A stretch of DNA of 64,000 nucleotides from Tomocerus qinae (Eukaryota; Arthropoda; Collembola; Entomobryomorpha; Tomoceridae), in the NCBI GenBank assembly GCA_020055645.1, contig CM034548.1, forward strand, positions 21,668,701-21,732,700. Direction: 5' to 3'. How positions within the stretch are numbered: the stretch's first letter is position 1; each line of letters opens with the position of its first letter. A program made the position numbers and the translations under genes. The notes beneath the pieces are model-generated. The model ran no database searches. It worked only from the letters and a program-made list of their open reading frames with translations, and had not been told where the DNA came from. Below are positions 35,827-45,820 of this stretch, one piece after another.

Positions 35827-38800
35827 ACATTCAATTCAATTCACATTTATTCAAGTGCCAAAAAGTTCAAATCATACAAGATGATATTGTTTTATCAACA
35901 ATTAGCACCCGAAGGCAAGCCAATTACGTTACCTTACTCCCTTAGACAAAGCCGGATCGCAACCAAGTTTTAAGATCGAAAGTCATATTATATACATCAT
36001 TTTTGAGTGTTATGACACCATGTATCATGACACTAAGTCAGTAAACTATAGATAATCCTCAGAACACTTAAATATATTTATCCTAATACACAATTTCATC
36101 ATTTCGCTGATTTAACAGGTGTTGATTCATAAGTTTCGCAAACATTTTTACAGACACATCTTTCATTTTCAGGACTTGACTAAGAGAGTTCCAGGTAGCA
36201 CAGGCATAAAAAATTGGGCTTTTCGCGAATGTGGCTGTACGATGTACAATAATTGGGAGGTTATTGGCTTGCCTAGTGCGTCTTGATGTTACATTATTGT
36301 CAGTCCGATTGAAATATTCGTTAATCGATAATACCTTACTTCCATACAATAAAATCTTATACAGATTAATCATAGTTAAATAGATAACTCTTTCTTTCAC
36401 AGTTAATAGATTACCTTTTTCAAGAAGTTGGAACCGGTCAATTTTAGCATGCTCAGATTTACACAATTTGATTTTTTTATTTTTAGTTCCTACATCATGA
36501 CCACTATTCCAAAAATTTTTACAATAAAATTTTGCTAACTTAGGATATTGTGTAATACAAAGACATTTATCAATTTTATTCTGCAGCAAATTCAGTTGCT
36601 CATATTTTGTCGGACCCCAGATTGACAATGCATAATCAGACACTGTTATAACAAAGGTGCTAATGAGCATACACAAAATTTTGTATGGTACAAGACGTCT
36701 GATTCTATTGATTCCCCCTAAAGCTGAAGAGTATTTGTTCTCCACATGCTTATAATGAATGTTAAAATTTAAAAACGGATCTAGATATACCACAAGATAT
36801 TTAAATTCAAAAACTCTTTCAATTATAGCACCATTGCACTTAATAACTAAATTTTCAGTTATGCTAGTATTGGTTTTATGAAATAACATAAATTTTGTTT
36901 TTTCGTAGCTAATTACGAGATCAAGTGAACAGCACCAATCATTCAAATCGTTAAGATAAGATTCTAGTTTATCCCTAATATGTGATTGTTCCTCATTTGC
37001 ATAAATTAAAACTAAATCGTCTGCAAATAGTAAATGAAAAATACCATTTAATTTTAGTTTTATGGATATAATATTAAAATATAAATTAAATAATAAAGGC
37101 CCTATCACTGACCCCTGAATGACCCCGCGACAGTAGTCGAATTGCTGTGATATAAAATCTCCATTTGCTATTACAAACTTTCGATTGTTAAAATAATTTT
37201 GAAAAAGTTCCAAATACATTTTAGGGAGTTTATAATGGTTTTCTAAAATTTTAATTAAATTATTTTGGACCACGTGGTCAAAGGCTTTTTTTAGGTCAAC
37301 AAAAATGACCCCCACTTTCACATTAGGTTTGTCTAACTCCGAGTAAATATGCTGAGTTAGTGTTGTAAGAGCAGTAGTGCATGATCTACCTGTCCTAAAA
37401 CCGTGCTGTTCATCAGTTAAAAAGTTATTATCTTCAACATATGTGCTAACATTCGTTTTGATAATAACCTCGAACCATTTACTTAGTAAAGGTAGGTTAC
37501 TCACAGGACGATAACAATTAGGATCATTTTTACTGCCCTTGTTCTTATATAAAGGAATAATTTTGCTTTGTTTCCAAGTGGTAGGAAATATACCTGAATT
37601 TAATATATTGTTAAATATTATAGTTAACTTATCTATAATACTGGACATACAGCCTTTAATGACATTAGCCGGTAATTCAGTTTGCCTCTCAGCCACCTTA
37701 AATTTGACTTTTGTGGCAGCCCTGATTAAGTCTTCTTTAACTATGGTTAGTGACAGCTTTCCTGGCAAGTCAACTTTATTTATAGCACTACTAGTATTTT
37801 CTAACAATTTACTCAAATCTCCCACCGTAACCTTGCCAACGTTCCTAACAATAAAAGCATTGGCTAAGGTTTCACAAATTTCGGGGTTACTATCTATATT
37901 ATTGTTCTTAACATTAAGCGAATTAATACATTGTACTTGTTTATTATTGTTGCAGAAAAGTAAATTAAGCTTACGCTAGATACTACTGCTACAATCATTA
38001 TTAGTCAGTTCTTTAATGAAATATTCTTTCTTCGCACGTGCTAATTCTTTTGCGACACGATATTTTAACTTTCTGAATTCTGAATTCAAAACCAAATCGA
38101 ACTTCTTATCTAGTTTGTTTTTAATTTTGTGCTTCTCATATATAAGAGCTCTCAGTCCTGGCGCATGTGTTTCATTGAGCCAAGGAGATAAATGTACTCG
38201 AGTATTACCCTTTTTTATAGGTATATAAATATCAACTATTTATTGTATTTCAATGTTAAAAAATTCTAATTGCTCATTTACATCCAAATCCTCTAGAGTA
38301 CTCCATTCAATTTTAGAAATTTCAATATTTAATTCAGACCAATTCACCTTATAGTTACGATATTCTATTTCTTCCGAGTGAAATTTAATATTATTTTTAT
38401 GTAATGTTACCATAGTACACCTGTGATCGGAGTTTGTCAATCAAAAGACGTCTAAATGAGTTTTAGATAGATCAATGTTCGTATAAATATGATCAATCAA
38501 GGTACTTGTTTGGTGGATAACTCTGGTAGGTTGGTCCACTAATTGAGTAAAATTAAAAACGTTAGCTGTGTTAATTAAATTTCTAGCACCAGTATCCTCG
38601 TTTAAAAGGTTAATGTTAAAATCCCCTAGAATAATAACATTACTTTGTAACAGCTGATTAGAAATGAGGTCTTCAAAAGTCTGAATAAACATATTATTCG
38701 GTATATGTGGTGGATTATAGACTACGACAATAGTGAGGGGTTTTTTATGACTAGTTTTAACCTGCAGAACATGAATTTCTAAATCAATATGTGGTTTGAC

Positions 38801-39480
38801 GACATAGTCGATTTGCTTACAGGAAATATTTTTCTTAGTATATACAATAGTCCCTCCACCCTCATTATGTTCCCTATCTATTCTTAGCATGTTATAATTT
38901 TGAATCATATAAGTTTTATCTAAATCAGAACTATTTAATTTAGATTCCGTTATGGCCAAAAATTCAATTTTATAGTCATGTAAAAAAATTTCAATATCAA
39001 AGAATTTGTTTCTGATTGAATTTATGTTGAGATGAGCTGCCCTAAATCCCTTTTTAAATTTTGGGATAGGGATATTAAAATTAGTATTGCTCGTAATATA
39101 GTTTTCGCTTTCTTGGATACAAGTATATGTATCCTTTGATAATTTTGACAGGTCCTCCTCATCAATTATAAAAGGTAAAGTCATACATTGTTCGCATAAA
39201 TTATTCTTGTTTAGAGTGTTACTACACAATAGACATATTTTATCGAAGATATCTAAACATTGCTTACATTTCCAATTTTTTTGTAAAATTTTGAACTCCT
39301 TTATACCGACTGTGACTTGACATACTCGATGAAAAATCTTCTTACAGCTGTTGCACTCCAGTTTAAATTGTCTTGAACCAATTTTCTTTCCTGCTGTACA
39401 TTCTGGATCAGCACAAATCAGCGATTTCTTCGTATTCACCATGTTGAATAGAAAGGCAGTACACCGGTATTCATGAAATT
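35827..39480 (-). mobile_element. Jockey-superfamily LINE (CR1/L2/Daphne-like), nearly full length
   Basis: A single reading frame encoding PHD finger, AP-type endonuclease and reverse transcriptase, followed by about 255 bases of 3' UTR. It ends in a short GAATT-type microsatellite (35827-35850), the usual tail of CR1/L2-like elements. The upper boundary is approximate, placed just before the start codon region. It lies between the inverted repeats, so it inserted into that element or between two copies. The clade is inferred from domain order and the microsatellite tail. Confidence 0.8.
36083..39442 (-). pseudogene. LINE ORF: PHD finger, endonuclease, reverse transcriptase; three in-frame stops
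   Basis: A 1,120-codon frame read without frameshift but broken by TGA (38441-38443), TAA (38240-38242) and TAG (37976-37978). The N-terminus has Cys/His pairs of a PHD-type finger (CADPEC, CNSCKKIFHRVC, WKCKQC). The endonuclease shows HLNINSIRNK, the catalytic Glu in AITESKL, GDFN and SDHR. The reverse transcriptase has HGFRTGRSCTTAL, VDLKKAFD, QGSVIGPLLF and the active-site FADDLVLIYA. All domains are present, so the copy was complete when it inserted. The stops make it non-functional. Confidence 0.88.
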
Positions 39481-40382
39481 GTAGTTCTAGTCATAATCCC
39501 TTAGTATCCATTCAGCACCGTCAGTAGCAATTTCCTCAAAGAGAATCGAATTTCATCCATTAGATTAATTGTTGAGTAATGACTAATCATTGTTCCATAA
39601 TATCCGACATGTATATTGCATAATTTGTCAAAAAAGTATGTATTCAATGTATTTAAACATACACGCAGGGGGCTAGATAAAGAATCTTCGCCCCCACTTC
39701 GCAAAATATGCAGTTGATTTGTCCATATCCCCTGTCCAGTACTCCAGATCAAGCTTCCAATACTCCATCAGCAAAGGATTTTCGCTCAAACCGCAATAGC
39801 AACGAAAGATAAAGGTAGATCCATGGCTTAAAACTACATTGTAGACAGACATCAGGCAGACGGTTCGCGGGTATACAGACAAATATGTTGAAAAACTTAG
39901 ACTTCCGATTATAAGCTTAAAAAGGGAATTATTAAACTTTTTGGTAGTGAATGAAAGAAGTGATATAACTGTAGAAGACTTTACAACGATAATCTAGTTA
40001 ATAAAATTACATTTCTAACTTTAATTCGTAATTTTAAAATCAAAATAGGCAAAAAATTTTAGAGCGAGGAAAAATTTTGACTCCTCGCGCTCCCCGCCAA
40101 GGAGACGTTAAATTGACGATGACCGCGGGGGCCCGTAATAGCCCGCTAGCTAATTAAATTACCTATATATATACCTATATATTCTTAATATATAGGTATA
40201 TATTTTTGCGGTACAACTCCATATTTTTGATATAGGTATGTACATATTTTACTATATCTTCATATCTTATACATATAAATATATCATATCTTATACATGT
40301 AAATAGAGAATGGTGCAAATACGAACATTTAATAAAAACGAAAACTGATCCATCGTCAATTTAATGTAGCCCGCCCGAGCCC
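39481..40382. other. Sequence between LINE and right inverted repeat
   Basis: Contains two overlapping minus-strand open frames (39501-39752, 39673-39882) that might be remnants of a coding element but match nothing I recognise. Also a GC-rich patch (40075-40150) and an AT-rich palindromic patch (40160-40310). TAAATTGACGATG at 40110-40122 recurs inverted near 40352-40364. Confidence 0.4.
40167..40203. repeat. 17-bp perfect AT-rich palindrome
   Basis: Arms 40167-40183 and 40187-40203 around a 3-base centre, core TACCTATATATT. Just downstream, CATATCTTATACAT occurs twice (near 40260 and 40288), a short tandem duplication. Confidence 0.85.
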
Positions 40383-40709
40383 GTACGGGCCGGGCCGGGT
40401 CTAAACCCGAAAGAGAAACTCGAGCCCGAGCAACTTTCTAATATATTATTAATATATTAGTACTTGTGTGTGAGATTGTGTATTATAAGTTACGTTCGGT
40501 ATATTGAAGATAGAACTTCGCCAGTTTTGTTATCCCCGGCATGCAGCAGCTCTCTACAACACATTCACTATACTGCATTCGCTTCGCCGAGCGTCGAGGA
40601 AAGGCAATTAAAACCAATTAGCTACACAATACAAAATATCCAATTAGCGATGGCGTTTCATTGTTTCCATTGTATCCATTGTTTACCAGGTTATACTGAA
40701 ATAGTAATA
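40383..40709. repeat. Right copy of the 327-bp inverted repeat
   Basis: Inverted partner of 35424-35750, with the same outer end (GGTTATACTGAAATAGTAATA). Its inner edge carries a GC-rich run (ACGGGCCGGGCCGGG). The 4.6 kb between the copies is mostly the LINE. Confidence 0.8.
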
Positions 40710-43239
40710 AAATATTTCCGTGAATATGAATGAGGGATAAACAATTATTTACAAAACATGATTGTACATCAATTCTACGGCATGGAACCTGTAAATAAGC
40801 GCTTCCAGGTAGTGTAAGTAGACACGCAAAATATTTTTAAATACATTATTCGTGTCCTGCAACTGACAGAGGTACTTTGTTAATTTACCTTTAGAGTATT
40901 GATGGCTGATATTCCTAAAACAATTTCCTTACGGTAAGGTTGGTTAACCATAAAGGTTCAGATTTGGCACATGGGAGGTTAATCTTGGCTGGTTAGATAG
41001 TAAGGGCTTCACGCTCAGAGTTTGACCGAAAGTAGAGTGGACGCTAGTTTGGATTTGACAGTCTCACAGGAATATTCAATGTAGAAGACAGTCATTTATT
41101 TATCTCGCTAACATTAAGCAGTGATTGTTGTCAGACAGGACAATAAAGCACAAGGAGAATAATAAACGAATGCTTTGATAATTCGCAGAAATATATTATG
41201 GTCAACTCCCAAATGGTCAAAAATCACGTAAAGAGGTTGACATTCTAAGCTTTCTGCTAATTCACATAGCAATAATTTTATATTTTTACATAGCATTCAT
41301 GCGTATCAGTGTTGCTTAACATAGAATGCATTTGCATTAGGTTACATCTGTGATGATCTTTGAAATGATCCCATCTTCAGCTACATGAATAGACTTCAAC
41401 TCAAATGAACTCTTGCTTGTTGTTAGTCAAATAGATTCGTAAAATCAGAAAGAGTCATAAACTAAACACGCATGCAGTCTTCTTACTCACACCATAGTCT
41501 TCAGATATTGGGCACATGTGCATTAACATTGTGCGATATTACGATAATGCCACATCCACTTTACATTAGGCTAATTTACGTGCAGAGCGTCTGTCAGGCA
41601 TAGAGCAGAACCATCATGGTTCATCTCAACGTTATTCTTTTAAAGTATCATTTAATAATGCATTGAATATTCAGAGCTGAGAGCTATGCTATCCAGCTAT
41701 GAATTGCCTTTTAAATACTCACCAGGTATGAATGTCTCCTCCACGACATCCAAATAGGAATTGTATAAAATACTTAAATTATTCTCAATGTAATAATTTA
41801 GACGTCCTGTCTAATTGTATAAATCCCAGAAGTCTCTAGGCTGACTAAAACTGCTCATCGTGTGCAACTGAAGACTAAATAATAATAATAACGACCAAAT
41901 AAATAAAAACACACGACCCACTATTACAAAATATATTATCACGACAAGTTGAACATCTGGACGTTACGTTTCTTTTACTATCCTTCCGACCGTTATATGC
42001 AAATATCTACGTAGGTAACATTGTTTACCATTTGGGGAAAACGTCAATCTTAAGACATAAAGACGATGCTAGAATCCACAGAGGTCATCCAATGACATTT
42101 TACATCTTTGCTCCATTCTGCTCGTTGAAATCATTCCCATCACAAGATTAACTGGCCATGGAAAACCCATTTTGGGTGATTGACGAGTTGCAACAGAAAC
42201 TGACTTAAATATACCTAAATGGACTTTTATGCTGCAAACACCCATTTTTCGACTCATAAAATGCACTCTCCATTCAATATCCTTTTTACCGTGTATGATA
42301 GCAGTCCATAGCGTCCATAAAATTGCGAGTAAACTCAAGTAATAATTGATAATTTTAATGTACATTGTATGCAGTCAATGTCATTGATACATAAGGTTAG
42401 AAAACAACCAAGAAAATGTTCAACTCCTTTTAAATGACTTGTACTACTTGCAGTAAGATTTAGTCATAGCTGTGTATTCTCTATATAATAACATTATTTA
42501 TTCCTATGTGGCAGGTATCTATGTATCTATCTATGCCATGGACAATGTGGCATTTTGTTGCGATGCACATGCGCGTATACAATACATGTTTCATAAAACA
42601 AGGAAGTCCAATATGGGTTAACATTAGCTTATTTTGAAATTAGACAATGATAATATGCATAATCATTTTGAAATTCAGCAATGGTACTGGGCCTATATTA
42701 TTATAACATCAAAACAAATATAGAAATTTACATACATTTCGTAATGATCGTAATGTGCGTATTAATTAGCATTTCAAAACTCCTAATCCAAATTGGTTCT
42801 TACAAACAAATTGTTAAATTGACAAACAAATTTAGTATTTTTAGTAGACTGGTTTTACTTTTTATTACCCCCTAGACCCCCTTGACTCCTTTGTGGCAGC
42901 TTGCACACCTTTTTGCACAATTAAATAACAGTACTGGGGGCCACTATTTATCCTTTAAAAATATTCATCCGTAAGTTGTATTCATGGGATTTATACGTTT
43001 ATCCAAAATCCCAGGGGTAATCTCATTTTTCTGATTTTAAATGGGAGCTTTTCGGTAACTTTTTGAGCTGATTATTAAAAATGGAGTCTTTCATTGTCCC
43101 CTGTATTTGATGCTACGATCTACAGTTGTAGTTTACTAAATTTCTTTTTATCAGGAAGTTAAAACTGCAGCTAATTTTTCTAAAATAAAAGTATATTTAA
43201 ATTATTGTATTTACAAATTTAATAACCTAAGGGTTATTA
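40710..43239. other. Non-coding stretch
   Basis: AT-rich with no supported gene. A 98-codon minus-strand frame at 42069-42365 has unusually coding-like composition at its end (MSLDDLCGF) but no recognisable domain, splice sites or partner exons. Confidence 0.4.
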
Positions 43240-43412
43240 AGTTAATTAATCGTTATTTTAATTAATGTCGTTATTTTGATTAACGTCGTTATTTTAATTA
43301 ACCTCGTTAGTTATTTTAATTAACCTCGTTAGTTATTTTAATTAACCTCGTTAGTTATTTTAATTAACCTCGTTAGTTATTTTAATTAACCTCGTTATTT
43401 TAATTAACCTCG
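43240..43412. repeat. Tandem array of 18- and 22-bp units
   Basis: About eight units of the form GTTATTTTAATTAACCTC, some extended by GTTA to 22 bases, giving a two-length ladder. The first units differ (AATGTC, AACGTC in place of AACCTC) and the last ones are most alike, as expected of recent expansion at one end. Confidence 0.88.
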
Positions 43413-43869
43413 GAGAAGCACGAATGGATAATTGAATATTCTAAATTCATTTAAAAATCGTAGAATCAAAATATCAAAAATCCGCTATTTGAGGACCTCA
43501 ATATTGGTCTATAGAAGCTGCAAAAAAAATTTGATAATGATTGGTTGAAAACTGTAGGAGTTAGGTTTTGCAATTGGAGTTTTTTCCCTATCCCTCCCAT
43601 GTTAGCATTTGAATTTCAAAAAATCAGAAAACGATTTCTATGAAACCGATCGTTATGAAAATGATCATTTAAGGTTCTGACTATGAGATGAACATCCAGT
43701 AAAAATTTGAAAGTCTTAGTTGATGTTAAAGGGTACATGAATTGCTATTATTATAATGATGATACATGTATATTAGAAGAGATGAATTATAAACAGATAA
43801 ATAGCTCATATAATATTATAATTAAAGATTGTTGTACATAAGTATAAGAAATGAGTCTACATCAAGGTA

Positions 43870-44560
43870 TCGAAAAACCCGGGTTTTTTAGGAAAAAACC
43901 CACGACCTCGGGTTTTTTGGGTTTTTTGGGTTTACGGGTTTTTTATATAACTATAGTCATAAATGCAAGCCTTTACTATACCATATAAGAAAACTACAGC
44001 TGACAAAAACAACATCTGTGTAATCTTGCAACTGCTATTACTGACACATAAAAAACAAAAATTAAATCACAAATATTTTTATTTTGTTAACATATTTTAA
44101 CACAGCAAACATGCAATTTTTTGGAACATCTATATACTATTATTACTCTTTGATAACAACTAATGAATAACTATTCATTATAATATTTTACTGATTAAAT
44201 TGACTTCATGAAATTCCTTCATTAATTTGCAGCTTCAATTGTGAAGCAGTACAGCAATGAATTGAAAATGTAAGGAGTTAATTAAAATTGAGCATAATTA
44301 TGTATACAATAATGTAATCTTCCACAACGATTAAAACTTACAAACTTAAAACTAATATAAAGCTAACTTAGTCATCTCAACACGATGCATTTTTGGCACG
44401 TAAAAGTGTAGAAGCTACAATTTGTTTCCACCTGATTGTATATTTGTTTACAATTTTGAATAGAAATATGAGAAAACTAGTATGTTTTTGCTTATATAGA
44501 TAGAGCTTTAGTGCACATTATTGTATTTTTGTAAAAAACCCAATAAACCCAGGGTTTTTT
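43870..44560. mobile_element. Putative short non-autonomous element with AAACCC/GGGTTT ends
   Basis: The left end has AAAAACCCGGGTTTTTT and further GGGTTTTTT units (43873-43945). The right end has AAAAAACCC and CCCAGGGTTTTTT (44533-44560), roughly inverted relative to the left. The interior is AT-rich and non-coding. The right end abuts the last exon of the small gene at 44596. The boundaries and class are uncertain. Confidence 0.35.
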
Positions 44561-44595
44561 AAGTGAAGCGGGGTGGGCCGACCCACAACCCTGGT

Positions 44596-45092
44596 CTACA
44601 TAGAAGGACGCGGTGTGCGTCGATGGACGTCGTCAGCTTTGAGATTGGGGAGCGATTTGGAAGTTAGATTAGGAGGCAATCGAACTTTATCCCTTGTTAT
44701 GTTAGGAACGCTTTGTGACCGTACTAAGCGAGGAGTGGGCATTCTACAAAAATAAATAATAAATATACATTAGCAAATATTTCGAAACCACAGACTGGAT
44801 TGAAAATTAATTTATGAATTGATATTACAATGGCGTCAAACTAACCCTATGGTTTGAGGAGATGCTACCGATGCCGATGATGGAATTTCTGAATGCCTGT
44901 AGAAATAAAAAATAAAATATGGATTTAGCAAAATCTGCCACATTGACATAAATTATGAATTAAAAACTAACGTATTGGATTATTATACATTAATAACTAA
45001 CATCATCACACAATTGCTTTCATTAAAGGAACAAGTGAAATAAATATTTACTTTTCAGCTGCTGGCTTTGATTGGTTTTCCTTTCCGGACAT
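44596..45092 (-). CDS. Small Ser/Pro-rich protein with a KEN motif, 79 aa (unrecognised)
   Basis: Three exons (high to low): 45105-45052, 44896-44846, 44743-44596. All have good acceptors and GT donors, and they join in one frame to a TAG stop. Translation from the ATG at 45090-45092 (GAG before it, a fair context) starts MSGKENQSKPAAEK. The product continues with a Ser/Ala stretch and a basic C-terminal half with two similar short segments, RSQSVPNI and SKSLPNLK, then RRTPRPSM. KEN is a known APC/C degradation motif, and the RSQSVPN segment looks like a kinase or 14-3-3 site; both are suggestions from short motifs. No domain is recognised. The protein may be longer, since the frame is open upstream into a 9-base micro-exon at 45207-45215. 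Long upstream introns reaching 56.8 kb are possible. Confidence 0.5.
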
Positions 45093-45206
45093 CTCGCTGT
45101 TGCTCCTGGAAGAAAGAAATTATAATGACAAAATAAGTAAGTTTTGGTAGCTTAGAATATAGAGTTAAGTTTTTAAATCATAAAAACTTTGAATTTTGAC
45201 TTTTAC

Positions 45207-45215
45207 CTGTAGTTT
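45207..45215 (-). other. Candidate 9-base micro-exon
   Basis: AAACTACAG lies between a pyrimidine-rich acceptor (TGTTTTCAG) and a good donor (GTAAAAG) just upstream of the small KEN gene. Nine bases keep the frame. It could be a coding micro-exon or 5' UTR. A further possible exon (45780-45820, donor CAG|GTAAGA) overlaps a sequence that recurs nearby and may be repeat. Confidence 0.3.
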
Positions 45216-45820
45216 CTGAAAACACTTCAAACAATGCTCAATGCAATGCGTGCTACTCGTTTACAGTAAAAGATGGATGAGATAGGAATTTGAATGAAAA
45301 GATTTTGGTGCAGATGAATTGAGGAGTCAAGGATGTTTATAATCAATTGAACTCTAGATGTAAGTATTAATTAGCAAATTATTTACTCTAGATGAGACTC
45401 CTGTGATTTGACATCTGAACTGAAGTCTTCATTGGTGAATGTTTTCTTAGCTGACTAATAAACTTTATGATACCGGTATACAAATATTTAACTAGTTTAT
45501 TAATAGTGCTACTAAATTTCAATTTATAATTTATAATTTGAAGATAAAACTATTTCTCCTTTTAGATTTTAAAAGCTAACAAAGCTTGATGCAGAATGCA
45601 GAATACTATATGTATATTACATAAACAATGAACTCCATTAGCATCTTTTGACATTGCACTAAATGTTGATATTGGTACCTTAAACTGATGAAATACTGGT
45701 AAGTGGTAACCTAGTATTACATAAACCAAAACCCATTCTAAAATGGAAATGTAACAACAGAGGAAATCTTACTTCTTACCTGTTTTGCAGTTTCATAGAG
45801 CCTATTAGCTTTCGAATGAG

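Noticed and set aside
42069-42365. 98-codon minus-strand open frame
   Set aside because: Partly coding-like but isolated, with no partner exon, domain or promoter.
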